From: Theocolax elegans
Lineage: Eukaryota > Arthropoda > Insecta > Hymenoptera > Cerocephalidae
Assembly (NCBI GenBank): GCA_026168455.1
Contig: CM047427.1
Location: 39,808,905 to 39,872,904 of the forward strand
Length of the DNA stretch: 64,000 nucleotides
Direction of reading: 5' to 3'
Positions within the stretch are counted from its first letter, which is position 1. Each line of letters starts with the position of its first letter. The translations under genes and the position numbers were made by a program. Of the stretch, positions 22,182 to 34,315 are shown piece by piece. The notes under the pieces are model-generated. The model ran no database searches and was not told where the DNA came from. It saw nothing but the letters and a program-made list of their open reading frames with translations.

Positions 22182-23511
22182 TTTGATTAATTATTGTAGC
22201 TTATTTTATCTTAATAATTAAATAAATATTATTTTTAATAGCTCTTATTAGCTCGATTGCCGTGAAATATCTTAGCTCTTGTTTAATTATATCTAATTTA
22301 AATTAAACATACCAAGCAAACATCAAAATAATAAAATACCAATGAAAGAAAAAAAAACAATTTTCAAGCTAAGCTAATTAAATCAAATTCACTTTCACTA
22401 AGCAATCCACAAATAGCAAAAAAAAAATAAATAAGCTTGCTTTATTATCAGCTGGGCAGTATAGAAAAATAAAATATAGCGGGGAAATATGTATATATAT
22501 ATGGCTTATCAATTATTATATTGTATCTTATACAGCTTATTATTCTGGGAAATTAATATATACAGCTTTTATTTACACACCAAAATTCACTAAATTTTTA
22601 ATGTTATTAGTATCAAAATTAACAAATATTGGGGTATATGTGCAAGGGACGTGCAAATTATGCTTATATAAATAAAATATCAACTGGGTTAGGCAGGCAG
22701 CAAACAACAATAAACAAAAATTTTGCAGTATTATTTTTATAATAACTATTATTATCGGGAGCAATGAGGGAGAAATTAAATTTTTGTTGCAAAGGGTATA
22801 GCAGGTCAAGCAAAATTGATTATTATTATTTATTAAGCTAACAATAAATAAAACTAGCGAAATGTGTAATTTAATTCAATAAGCATTAATTGTATATTAG
22901 CAGAAAGAAAAACACAATTTAATAAAACGTGATAATAGCAAGGGGAATATTAAATAGCATTAATATGTTAGTATTTGCCACCAAGAAAATTATAATGCTT
23001 AAAAAAAATAATAATGCTCAAAGCAGCTTAAATTATTATTATAATTATAAAATGCAAATTATTTATCAATTTTATAATTACACAATTCAAACAACAAACA
23101 AGAATTGCAAATATTTGGTTATTACAGCTGTATGGGTTACAAGGAGAGGGAAATTGAATTATATTAATTTTATATTGACCGGCGTACCCAAAAAAAACAA
23201 CTATACATAACCAAATATGTAAAGCAGTGCAAATAATGTATTAACAAGAAAAAAACAAATTTATATTTTTCGTGCACGTGCTCAATTAAAAATCGTGCAA
23301 ATGGCCGTCAAAATGGCCGACCGGCTTCTTCCGGTGTGTGTGCGAGCTTGCTGAGGAAAAGGGGGAAGGGCAATATGGCTGCCCTTGCGTCGCGCGTCGA
23401 CGCTTACAATTATTATTCCTCGCTCTTAACTATTAAAGAAAAGCACAAATACTATACGCCACTTTACGCTAACTTATTAATTTATTTAACTGAAAAAGAT
23501 CCCTTATATTA
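22182..23511 (-). other. Untranslated leader of the gag-only element
   Basis: A/T-rich, no meaningful frame, becoming GC-richer toward the primer site (23280-23420). Confidence 0.55.
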
Positions 23512-23529
23512 AGCCACGTTGGGCGCCAA
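23512..23529 (-). promoter_or_regulatory. Primer binding site, tRNA-Lys type
   Basis: Minus strand TGGCGCCCAACGTGGC, one base inside the 5' LTR. It is the same primer class as at 5720-5737, with 16 matching bases. Confidence 0.85.
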
Positions 23530-25018
23530 TGTAACGCTGCACTGGGGATCAGGGTACAGGTTATATAGAGTCACAATTTACTATAAATAAAATAGGTATT
23601 TATTATACTACAAATATCTAAGGCGGTGGGCGCCAGTCGCGTTGATTCGCGACGAGTAAGCGATAACTCGCGGGTTATCGTAACTTAGAAAATGCTTAGC
23701 ATCGGTTCGCTGTAAGGAGGGGAAGGGGAAGGATGGGAACGAACGGGATGCTCGCACGCACTTTCGGCGGTACTCGGCGGTACCGTCAGCAGGGGAGTAA
23801 TGGTTCACCAACCTTTACGTCGTCTCCGGAACACCAGGTTGGGACGCTATTGCTCTCTCTCTCTCTTTCTCTCTCGCTTTGCTCACTCGTACTCGATCTC
23901 TCCGACTTCGAGGCACAAGACACTATATCGGCTATCAATAAAGATTTGTCCATTCAGGACGGCGGACCGTAGAGCTCTGACTCTCGGCGTGCTCGAGAGC
24001 CCCGTGTTCGCACCGCGCGCCTGCGCAGTACGTACTCGTGCGCGGCACCTCGATCTCGCGTCGTGCGAGCGTGTCGAGTGCCGCGGTGTTCAGGCTGTAT
24101 CGGTACAAATCGGCTGTATGGTGCTGTATGCCGTGATGACAACCTGGTGCTGCTGCCGTCTCGGAGACGAGGTACAACCTCTTCCCAGGTAACTAATAAT
24201 TCATTAGCTATTAACTGCGTTCTTCAACGGGTACGGCATGAGTTTCAGGTACGAAGCTCACCCGCCGTCGCTTGCTGCTCGAAGCCGAGTCACCCCTCTC
24301 TCTCCTCGACGACGTTGACCTCGCTGATGACTAGCCTCTCCGTTTACGGCTCTAGGTGGGTATTTGGTCGTGAGGTTTACACACATATGTGTATTTGTAT
24401 GCGTTATTGTCCGGGAGATCGGCTGTATACGTTGTTTGTGTACATCAACCTAACCTCAATTTACCCTATGATGTTCCTTGTACAGCTGTAGTAATTATAT
24501 ACAGCTGTACATATCTTTCCTTGTCTTTTGTCTTCTTGGCTATGGCTATTTATCCTTTTCCTTGCTCCTTACCCTATTGCTGTGTTTTTGTTCTTATTAA
24601 CATCTCTCTTACAGCTGTATCTTGCATGGCGTTGGAGGTTCTTCGGCTTCCTGCCTGGGTACCACCTCATTGCCTTGACTGCTATGCTGTGTGGCTTCGG
24701 AGGGTCCTGGAGGCTTCCTGGTGATCGCCTCCCTTGAATATCCTGTTTGCTGTGCCAGACTCGGAGGAGCCCACCTGATAATCTGAGCTCGCCCAAGATC
24801 CTCATCGCCAGGACCACCTCAGTGTTGTGTGCTGTGCTTCGGAAAGGGTTATTAGACTGTGAGGGTAGGCAGGACGTAGTTAATGTGCGGGTAGGTAGCT
24901 AGGGAATAGTATATGGGTAGGTAGTGTAGCTAGGGATTCGTCTAGCTTATTCGGGTAGGTAGGTGTTTGTCAGGGGTTCTGTCGCTCGCTCTTGACATGT
25001 GCCAAGCACATTGTCACA
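23530..25018 (-). repeat. 5' LTR of the gag-only element
   Basis: 1489 bp, matching 17746-19231 apart from scattered substitutions (for example CATGGGGATC versus CACTGGGGATC near the left end). Confidence 0.93.
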
Positions 25019-25033
25019 AATTATATATATATA

Positions 25034-25672
25034 TGGGTGGTTCTCTGTGACATCGAAGATGAAAAAAATAAATATTGCTATAACTGTGGGAATATGTTTT
25101 AGAGGTATCCAGTAGTTCTCCTGAATTTTTTCAGATTTTTTCTGGGCCATTATTTTAAGTTACAGAGAGTCAAAGTTGACATTTTAGCACTTTTTTGCAT
25201 TGTATGCCCATTTTCATGAATTTTTAGCTCCCAGGGGATGCATTTTTCACTAAAAACATAAGTATGACTTTTTTTGTAAAATTTTCCGAACTTTTCATTA
25301 AAAATACTTTTAAAGACATAAATGTATGCTGTCACACTCTTGTAAGCCATTTAAACCTTAAATAGTGAAAATCAGCAATTCTGCTCCGGACTCTGGTAAC
25401 CTAATACTGTCTAAAAGATGTCTTTTTATAGTCAGAAACTGCCTAAAAATTTCCAGAGTGGGTCTAAATCATTAAGATCACTTATGGTCAAAATATCCGG
25501 GAAAAGTGCCCGAAATATTAATAGAAATGTATATTTGTTGCCTTATAACGATGAATCTATTAGCATGATCATTGCAAAAAAATTTGTGCACTTACCTTGG
25601 AGTGGTAGAAAAGTATCTTCACTTGTTTCAGTATCCATCTAATCCCCTGTAAACTGCTAAAAATACAAATAC
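25034..25672. mobile_element. Single arm of foldback family D
   Basis: Begins TGGGTGGTTCTCTGTGACAT after a TATATA run and matches both arms of the complete palindrome at 52285-53941, but only one arm is present. It includes on the minus strand the small conserved frame MDTETSEDTFLPLQ followed by a GTAAGT donor-like site (25641 leftward). The match ends near 25672, at the edge of the Mutator-type fragment. Confidence 0.8.
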
Positions 25673-25675
25673 AGA

Positions 25676-25987
25676 TTCGATTACTCGTTTACCGCAGCGA
25701 CACGACAAAATAATTTTAAATCCTAAACCTCGATGGTTGCTTTCGGCGAACGTTATTTTTTGCTTACACAAATTGCAAATAACTAACTCCGAAATTGCAA
25801 AAAACACAGACACAAACTCGATTATGCGGTAACAATGAGACGGATAAACTATAACGTCGTCCGTAGTCGCCGATGCCAATTTCTGCTCACTGCGGCTGGT
25901 ATTAGCTTCTCCATCGTCCGATGAAGAAACATTCACAAATTGATTGCCGTAGAATTTGCGCTTCCGTGGCCTTGCATAGGTTTCCAT
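25676..25987 (-). pseudogene. Mutator-type (MULE) transposase N-terminal fragment
   Basis: Starts METYARPRKRKFYGNQFVNV and continues through an acidic linker to YRIIEFVSVFFAISELVICN, then CNLCKQKITF and NHRGLGFKIILSCRCGK. The CxxC, RGLGFK and CxCG pattern after KRKFYGNQF resembles the N-terminal region of insect Mutator-like transposase-domain proteins. The match stops at about codon 103, where foldback arm D begins; the last codons of the frame are readthrough. The catalytic DDE region is absent. Confidence 0.5.
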
Positions 25988-26795
25988 ATTTTTAAGATGC
26001 TCACGTACTGAGAGACAAATTTAAACTGAACACTAAAGCTAAATGTAGCTCTGTTCGAGCCGACGTTGCCAGCTCATATATACCGTTACAATAACATTTT
26101 TGCCCCTCCCATAGCTTCATAGAGACCTTCTATAAACAGTTAAACCGTTTTGAAGAACCGTTAGTCCCTTTCCATTATAATATACAAAATAGATCGAGGG
26201 GCGGCCCGGACGTTCGGATACCTGCTCGACGCTTGCTCATTATTTCTTCTGTATCACCGAAAATATTCCGAATTTTGTTCTGAAATTTTAGAGACATATT
26301 CTTGGATAGTTTAGGAAGAGATTTAGGCAAAAAAAAAAACGATTTTTTGAAGCCTCTAAAGCAGGCTCCACCCTTAATCCGATAACTGTTTTTTAATAGC
26401 GTGTAAGATGTCTATAAATAATAATTGTGTACTTGCTTTTTATAATTAGTTCGTCTAGACCTTTTTTTCTTCTGGACAAATTTTTTTTTTAAATCATAAA
26501 AGTTTTATGAATGCAGTTATATACCAAAATATTTTTAATGTCTTAATCCGAAAAATTCAGGATTGTTTACTCATAATAGAGTTGCCGGCAATCAGGCAGT
26601 CAGTACTGCACTTGTGTAGTTAGTAGTCATTGATTTTTTATTACAATCCATCACCAAAGCATTCTCAATAAAGAGACAAGCAGCTGTTATTGGCCTCGTT
26701 GAACAGAAACGAACCCAAGGAACCAGGACGAACCATAGCATTAGCTCTTCAAAAGCCCAGAAGTTGATCAAACAGGAGCTCAAACAAGTCCAAGT
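25988..26795. other. No recognisable gene
   Basis: Upstream flank of the MULE fragment, with a short GC-rich patch at 26195-26235 and poly-A/poly-T runs. Nothing else is recognised. Confidence 0.45.
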
Positions 26796-27720
26796 CTGAG
26801 GTACAACAACACCATCAACTCCCCACGTTCGAATCTCTCATTCGAGATTGAGTATTCTGGTTGATCCTTGTGTACTCATATATGTGTGTTAATTATATTC
26901 AAAATTGAGAACCGACACGGTGGCGGATAGGCGGAGACGCACCTCGGCCGGTCACGGAAGTTAAGCAGCACTGAGTGCGGTTGGCACTTGGATGGGTGAC
27001 GCTCTCGGTCGCTTGGCTTTCGTGGCGGGTTAGGTGTTTTTTCACACTTCACAACGTGAGCGGGAGGTGTGAAACATTCGGTTTCGGTGTCAAGGCCTAC
27101 GCAATGTGACTTTGACACCCAAAAAGAATGTTTCGAATACACCGGCCATCTCGGATGCGGTTTTCCCTGCTTCACAGGTTTCCCTCATCCACAGGCATAA
27201 CCCCGGGCGAATGCGAGATGGTGGGGTTTTTAAGGGAGGGATAAAGCACCCACACATAGGTGGTAGGTGAACACCGTTAAAGTCTCCAGGGATAAACGGT
27301 AGGAAGTGCCAGGAAAAAGAGAGCACAAAAATCAAGAATAAAAAAAAAAAAAAAAAAAGAATATATTCAAAATTGACTATCTTAATTAAATAAATCTAAT
27401 ACCGTTGAAAGAGTAATCGTCTTTCTTTTTATAATAAAAAAGCGCGTGATTCGAGCAGCTAAAGCAACTTTGTGGTGCGTAAACACTGGCGAACCACATC
27501 GCGGACGCACCATCAACTCCCCACTTTCGAATCTGTCAATCGAGTTTGAGTATTATGGTTGATCCTTGAGAACTAACATAGAATTGTTAATTAATTTTTT
27601 ATATGTCTATGTTATTTAAATAAATCTAGTAACGTCAAAGATTAATTAACGGTCTTTTTGTAATAAAATAGCGCGTGATTCGAGCAGCTAAAGCGACTTT
27701 GTAGTGCGTCAGACTTTCGT
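26796..27720. repeat. Two-copy tandem repeat interrupted by a SINE
   Basis: CACCATCAACTCCCCAC followed by TTCGAATCT...TTGAGTATT.TGGTTGATCC occurs at about 26808-26870 and 27508-27572. Each is followed by AAATAAATCTA and then GCGCGTGATTCGAGCAGCTA (27441 and 27671). The unit is about 230 bp when the SINE at 26909-27362 is removed from the first copy. It may be part of a satellite or an unknown element. Confidence 0.7.
26909..27362 (+). mobile_element. 5S rRNA-derived SINE (SINE3-like)
   Basis: The head (26910-27030) carries the 5S rRNA internal promoter region: GGAAGTTAAGCAGC, then GGTTGGCACTTGGATGGGTG. A 300-bp unrelated body follows and the tail is an 18-base A run (27340-27358). A 14-bp target duplication ATATTCAAAATTGA flanks it at 26895-26908 and 27363-27376. 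These are the hallmarks of an RNA polymerase III retroposon copied by a LINE. The 5' quarter of 5S is diverged, so it is not a functional rRNA gene. Confidence 0.85.
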
Positions 27721-28347
27721 ATCATTCTACCGCTAGCGCCACCAAACGGAAATTTATGGGGTAAGATTTTATTTTGTTATTGTCGTGGTATTAAAATCTA
27801 CTATTTTTTTAATAAACTGAATATAGTTAGGAGTTGACTTCCCTCCGTATATGAATAAGTTAACTATATACAAAATTTGAACCAAAAATATTATCTCGTT
27901 TTTATGTAATCCCTTACCAAAAATGTGAAACGGGCAAAGCATACTCAGAATTTTTGGTAAGCTTTTAATCAAAATCGTGATAATATTTCTTTCCCACATT
28001 TTTGCACATACTTAAATAATCCATATACGAAGGGCAATGAATTCTTATTTCTACACATAATATCAAGGTGCGCGGTAGCACAACCAATGCAAGTATAATG
28101 CGCGCTAGCACCTATTAGACATCTAACTGCACCTGTGGTTTTTTTATTTTTAAATATTAATATATAGTATGTTGTTTACGTAACTTTTTATATCATATAT
28201 TATTTCTTTTTTAATATTTTTTCAGTTTATTAAGTTTTCAATAAATTATTTAGTAATACTTTAAATAAAACTTCATGTAAATATCTGAGATGTCAAATTC
28301 TTTTACTCGGCTATGTATTTTTCGATATCTTTTTCGTCTCCTATATA
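27721..28347. other. No recognisable gene
   Basis: AT-rich. A 76-codon minus frame at 27769-27999 is unassigned and probably chance. Confidence 0.45.
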
Positions 28348-28645
28348 TGGGCTATTTCACGTCAAGTGGTACGATGAAAATTTTAAATCACTCCAAATTT
28401 TGTGAACAGACTGGAAATATCTTCCAGAAGATAGAAAAAAAATTTTAGGTGTTAAAAATAATATGCTTAAGAGTTATTCCACCATGAAAAATGGAAATTT
28501 TTCAATTTTGTAGAGAAATTACTATTTTTAAAGCCATTTATCTCAAAATCTATTGATTTTTTTGAAAATACATTATAAACAACTTTTAAAAGGAGGCGTT
28601 TTTATCGATTTTTAGCGAACTAACCATTTAATTTATTTAATTGGC

Positions 28646-28678
28646 GACGTTTCGATGGAAGTCCTCCATCCTCATCAG
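28646..28678 (-). ncRNA. Hammerhead-like ribozyme, left Penelope copy
   Basis: Same sequence as 37834-37866 on the opposite strand: CTGATGA (28672-28678), a six-pair stem II, GAAAC and GTC. Confidence 0.7.
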
Positions 28679-28955
28679 GCTATACCTTTATTGAAACAAT
28701 CATTTGTTACACCAGTATTTTACAATTTTGCATATATATATCTAAATATAATTACTCACTATTTGGTCAAATTAATGCACATATGTGGCTTTTCTCATAA
28801 TTTCCATAGTATCTCTAATGTGTCGCTCTATAATCAAAAGCAAAAGCAAGTAGCAAAACATTAGTGTTAAAATTTGCACAAAGATTGAGGTTATGTAACT
28901 TATTTTACCTTTCTTCTCTGAATCGTACTTATATAACATCATAGAATTTATTTAA

Positions 28956-28990
<35 letters not shown>

Positions 28991-29638
28991 ATAGAACACA
29001 CAACACCAATTAAGCAAAAAGCAGTCAATATCAATAAAATTTATCAGAAAACAAAATTTGCTAGTCATTATCACAGATAGTTGGTAAAGCTATAATTCAA
29101 ATTTTTGCGACCCGTCATTATACACTTGTAGTGTGTGTCAATTTGACCGTATTCATGACATAGACGTGTAGCAAAAATTTGAATATTAATAAATCCTATA
29201 CGAAATGTAATATCATTAATTAACATCAAACTTAAGTCAATAATATTAAAAAAAATTCTTTTATAAATACCACTAAAAAAAATAATTAATGAACACGTAA
29301 CCATATAAATATTATTATTTGTACTTTAATATTTCTATAATTTAAAGTTATATTAACATTGATTCATTCATTATTGTCAATTACTGTTAAAAATTTTTTT
29401 CTTAAAAATTAATAATAATTCAGTCTATATTTATTGCACTTTGTTAAAATATATTTACCATTTACAAATTAAAAATTAAATTTTGATTTTTTCCCAATTT
29501 CAAATTTATGCGCGTATTAATCAGTAATCGATTACAGCGCTGATTATAATACTTGTAATTAAATTTGAACTAATTGATCTACCATCTGTAGATAACCAGC
29601 ATTATTTTTGAATTACGTTCAAGAAAGAAAGGAAATTA

Positions 29639-30334
29639 TTACAATTTGGACCGTAATTTGAGTTGATTAACAATGTTATTGTAAAATTGGCTAAGATTTT
29701 TTGTATCATCTTTTACGTTAATGGCATTCTTCTCTAGTTTAATATGGGTCATCTCTGATATCAGTCTTTTACCCCAAATTTTTTCTCTATCTAACACGTC
29801 TACATCTTTAAAATTAAATGTATGGTCATATTTTGTTATATGGTCATTTATAACATATTGCACACCCGACTTTTTACTATTAGATTCGTGTTCTTTTATT
29901 CTACAATTTAATTGCCTTTTTGTCTCTCCTATATATGCTGCGTCACAATCATTACACTTAATTCTGTATACTACATTTGTTTCACAAAGTTTGTCTAATT
30001 TTTCCTTGCCTCTAACAATAACATTACTTAATCCATTACAGATTTTAGGAACAACCCTAATACCCTTCTGTTTCATAAAACCAGACACATTATTATAAAA
30101 ATTTGGAACATATGGAACGCTTAAAGTTGCAAAGTATCTATTTTGTTTATTTTGTTGAATATTATTGTTATTAGTTCTATATTTTATTTTTTCCATTTTT
30201 TTTCTTATATTATGATTAATAAATTTAATTGGGTACTCATTATTAACTAAAAACTCTTTAACTATTTTTAAGTTGGTGTTATGAAACTTCTGGTTTGACA
30301 ATAAGATTGCCTTATCTACCAACGTATATATCAT
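29639..30334 (-). pseudogene. Penelope GIY-YIG endonuclease region, left copy
   Basis: 231 codons identical to 36170-36865. In a Penelope protein this is the C-terminal part of one polypeptide. Here it follows an in-frame TAA, as in the other arm. Confidence 0.85.
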
Positions 30335-30343
30335 AGCTCGTTT

Positions 30344-31976
30344 TTATTCAATAGGGTGACTGGATAAAAAATGTAAAAATCTACCTGAAAATGTTTCTTT
30401 CCTATACCAATTCGTGATTATTTTTTTACTATGATTATTTCTAATTAAAGATAACTCTAAAAAGTTTATAGCACCATTTTTTTCTTTTTCATGAGTAAAT
30501 TGTAATCGTGCGTTATAATTATTGAATACCTCTAATACTTTAGTTATCTTATTTTCAGGAATGCACATTATTGTGTCATCTACATATCTGTAGTAAAACA
30601 CCGGTATAAAATCTAAATTATTTAAGCACTCCTGTTCTAAATCTGTCATTACCAAATCTGCAAAAGTTGGGCTTATCGGACTACCCATGGGAGAGCCAAA
30701 AATTTGTCTATAATATTTTTTATCCCAAGAAAAATACGTATTACTTAGCAAAAATTTTACACCTTCTAGAAGATCATTTAATGAGATATTGTAAATTTTT
30801 CTTATAAGGTGATACCTTTTTTCAATACTCTCAATCACTAAATTTTCGGGTACGTTGGTAAATAAGGACACTACATCTAAAGAAATCAAAACATAATTTT
30901 CAGGAATATCACAGTTGCTAATTTTATTTATTAAATCTATACTATTTTTAACATAAGATTTAGGTCTCTTTATGCTATTCGAAAGCATTTTGTCTATTAT
31001 TTTAGATAGCTTGTATGTGGGACTGCCAATACATGAAACAATAGGCCTAAGTGGATATTCTTTTTTATGTACTTTTGGTAATCCATAAATTCTCGGCAGT
31101 ACTGTATCTGTTTGGGTTAATTCATTATTATGGCATTTTTACCCAAGAGTTCTAATTTATTCCACTTTTGCATAATTTTTTGTGTATCTTTTTGTAATTT
31201 TATTAGTGGATTTCTATTTATTCGAATATATGTTTTACTATCTGATAAAAGATTGTGCATTTTGAGTTCATATGAATCTCTTTGAATAGCAACTGTGACG
31301 TTACCTTTGTCAGCTAAAGTAAAAAATACATTGGTATTATTTTTTAAAAACAACTTTGTTTGTTTCAATCTTTGTGCAAATAATCTGTCTTCAATGTTTA
31401 TATGTGTAGTTCTTTTTATATTTCCTTCCATATAATTAGTAATATTTTTCCTAATAAGATTCATTGATTCATTTGCAATTTCTGTGTGTTTAAATAATTG
31501 TTCCACATTCTTTATGGTTTCTATTATACTATTTTTGTCTAAAAAATTACTAGAACTATATTTTTGGCCTAAGGATACTGTATCTTGAACTTCATCAGGA
31601 ATATTAACATTAGTTAGGTTGATAAACCATTTCTTTTTGTAACTATTTGTATTTGTGGAACAATTATTCGACACATATGCATTGCTACTACTTCTGCTCT
31701 TAATTGTACAATAAGTTAATTTATCAAATTTTCTTTTGTGTATAATGTCTATTTTTCTTTTTACATTACTTATATTATTATTGCGTATTTCAATGAATTT
31801 ATTAACAATATCTTCCGGTAATTTACTATATATTGACGTTCTTAGCTTTATCTATTTTTTTGCTAACATATGATATGTGTATATTAACATCTTGTATTTC
31901 TATATTTAAAAAATTTTTTTGCAATCGACTGATGTTTCTATTACTTTGTGTTTAGCAGTATTACTTATAAACGTAA
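30344..31976 (-). pseudogene. Penelope reverse transcriptase region, left copy, frameshifted
   Basis: Frames 30344-30988 (palm, with ISLDVVSLFTNVP, GSPMGSPISP and YRYVDDT) and 31117-31674 (upstream part) match the single frame 34316-36160 of the right arm. A base loss in an A/T run near 31137 (ACCCAAGAG versus TTTACCCAAGAG) and another break near 31850 interrupt the frame. The first 65 codons are missing. Confidence 0.85.
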
Positions 31977-31994
31977 TATGTTCTAAATTGTGCT

Positions 31995-32327
31995 TCCATC
32001 GAAGGATTTCCATCGAGGACTTCCATCGAAACGTCGCCAATTAAATAAATTAAATGGTTAGTTCACTAAAAATCGATAAAAACGCCTCCTTTTGAACCAA
32101 CTGCGTGGACGAATAGAACAAATTTATATCATATTCATTGGATTTGGATTGAAATTCGTATCCTTACTAAAATGTCCAATAACAACGAGGACCAAGAAAC
32201 ATCATTTTACACACACATAGCTGATACGTATGGAAGAAGCGTCAAGACGATGCTGAAAAAATTTACAAAATTGCAAGAAAATCTGTGTAAAGCTAAGTCG
32301 CAGAGACAATTTTTATATTTTTAAATA
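31995..32327 (+). pseudogene. Penelope 5' segment, first partial copy
   Basis: Starts at an inversion junction (near 31994), passes the 3' half of the hammerhead motif (GAAACGTC near 32029-32035) and the 5' leader. The protein start MSNNNEDQETSFYTHIADTY at 32173 is open for about 50 codons and stops at a second inversion point near 32327. Confidence 0.8.
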
Positions 32328-33164
32328 AGATTTAGGTATGCTATTCGAAAGCATTTTGTCTATTATTTTAGATAGCTTGTATGTGGGACTGCCAATACAT
32401 GAAACAATAGGCCTAAGTGGATATTCTTTTTTATGTACTTTTGGTAATCCATAAATTCTCGGCAGTACTGTATCTGTTTGGGTTAATTCATTATTATGGC
32501 ATTTTTTACCCAAGAGTTCTAATTTATTCCACTTTTGCATAATTTTTTGTGTATCTTTTTGTAATTTTATTAGTGGATTTCTATTTATTCGAATATATGT
32601 TTTACTATCTGATAAAAGATTGTGCATTTTGAGTTCATATGAATCTCTTTGAATAGCAACTGTGACGTTACCTTTGTCAGCTAAAGTAAAAAATACATTG
32701 GTATTATTTTTTAAAAACAACTTTGTTTGTTTCAATCTTTGTGCAAATAATCTGTCTTCAATGTTTATATGTGTAGTTCTTTTTATATTTCCTTCCATAT
32801 AATAGTAATATTTTTCCTAATAAGATTCATTGATTCATTTGCAATTTCTGTGTGTTTAAATAATTGTTCCACATTCTTTATGGTTTCTATTATACTATTT
32901 TTGTCTAAAAAATTTACTAGAACTATATTTTTGGCTAAGGATACTGTATCTTGAACTCATCAGGAATATTAACATTAGTTCGGTTGATAAACCATTTCTT
33001 TTTGTAACTATTGTATTTGTGGAACAATTATTCGACACATATGCATTGCTACTACTTCTGCCTCTTAATTGTACAATAAGTTAATTTATCAAATTTTTCT
33101 TGTTTTCTATTACTTTGTGTTTAGCAGTATTACTTATAAACGTAATATGTTCTAAATTGTGCTT
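32328..33164 (-). pseudogene. Penelope inverted segment, second partial copy
   Basis: Minus-strand piece of the long ORF (upstream part of the RT region, frame 32313-32798 and continuation) with small indels and an internal deletion near 33108. It ends at the second copy of the same inversion junction. Confidence 0.8.
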
Positions 33165-33763
33165 CCATCGAAGGATTTCCATCGAGGACTTCCATCGAAA
33201 CGTCGCCAATTAAATAAATTAAATGGTTAGTTCACTAAAAATCGATAAAAACGCCTCCTTTTGAACCAACTGCGTGGACGAATAGAACAAATTTATATCA
33301 TATTCATTGGATTTGGATTGAAATTCGTATCCTTACTAAAATGTCCAATAACAACGAGGACCAAGAAACATCATTTTACACACACATAGCTGATACGTAT
33401 GGAAGAAGCGTCAAGACGATGCTGAAAAAATTTACAAAATTGCAAGAAAATCTGTGTAAAGCTAAGTCGCAGAGACAATTTTTATTAAAATGTAGAAAAT
33501 TTGATTTATTGCCGGTACATTTAAAAAATATCAAGCACAATTTAGAACATATTACGTTTATAAGTAATACTGCTAAACACAAAGTAATAGAAAACATCAG
33601 TAAATTGCAAAAAAAGTTTTTAAATATAGAAATACAAGATGTTAATATACACATATCATATGTTAGCAAAAAATAGATAAAGTAAGAACGTCAATATATA
33701 GTAAATTACCGGAAGATATTGTTAATAAATTCATTGAAATACGCAATAATAATATAAGTAATG
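33165..33763 (+). pseudogene. Penelope 5' segment, second partial copy
   Basis: Begins at the junction. The ORF start is at 33341, with 111 codons identical to the full copy except for a few changes. A one-base loss near 33675 ends the frame, and sequence then continues to an inversion point near 33763. Confidence 0.8.
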
Positions 33764-34138
33764 TTGATAAACCATTTCTTTTGTAACTATTTGTATTTGT
33801 GGAACAATTATTCGACACATATGCATTGCTACTACTTCTGCTCTTAATTGTACAATAAGTTAATTTATCAAATTTTCTTTTGTGTATAATGTCTATTTTT
33901 CTTTTTACATTACTTATATTATTATTGCGTATTTCAATGAATTTATTAACAATATCTTCCGGTAATTTACTATATATTGACGTTCTTGCTTTATCTATTT
34001 TTTTGCTAACATATGATATGTGTATATTAACATCTTGTATTTCTATATTTAAAAAATTTTTTTGCAATCGACTGATGTTTTCTATTACTTTGTGTTTAGC
34101 AGTATTACTTATAAACGTAATATGTTCTAAATTGTGCT
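33764..34138 (-). pseudogene. Penelope inverted segment, third partial copy
   Basis: Minus-strand piece covering about codons 65-185 of the long ORF, ending at the third copy of the inversion junction, directly before the full-length right copy. Confidence 0.8.
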
Positions 34139-34315
34139 TCCATCGAAGGATTTCCATCGAGGACTTCCATCGAAACGTCGCCAATTAAATAAATTAAATG
34201 GTTAGTTCACTAAAAATCGATAAAAACGCCTCCTTTTGAACCAACTGCGTGGACGAATAGAACAAATTTATATCATATTCATTGGATTTGGATTGAAATT
34301 CGTATCCTTACTAAA

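Larger units (their letters stand above)
17746..25018 (-). mobile_element. Gag-only LTR retrotransposon, 7.27 kb, young insertion
   Basis: LTRs at 17746-19231 and 23530-25018 are nearly identical. The target duplication AATT lies at 17742-17745 and 25019-25022. Primer site and gag orientation place it on the minus strand. The 4.3-kb interior encodes gag pieces and nothing that looks like protease, RT or integrase, so this is a non-autonomous element depending on a partner for copying. The primer site and the 4-bp duplication match the element at 51-6489. A third copy of this LTR family is solo at 45412-46770. Confidence 0.9.
28591..31994 (-). mobile_element. Penelope-like element, left copy, 5'-truncated
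   Basis: Inverted copy of 34139-37933. It is cut at its 5' end at the codon corresponding to residue 65 of the long ORF and joined there to another copy's ribozyme/terminal region. It includes the 3' UTR, the GIY-YIG and RT coding regions, and the hammerhead-like motif at its 3' end. Confidence 0.88.

Noticed and set aside
26860..26872. TGGTTGATCC resembling the 18S rRNA start
   Set aside because: Only about 12 bases match, it occurs within a local tandem repeat (also near 27560), and no further 18S sequence follows.
26910..27030. Candidate 5S rRNA gene
   Set aside because: 5' part diverged and sequence continues into an A-tailed body flanked by a target duplication.
28655..28864. 69-codon frame duplicated at 37648-37857
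   Set aside because: Antisense of the Penelope 3' UTR and hammerhead-like motif; no protein features.
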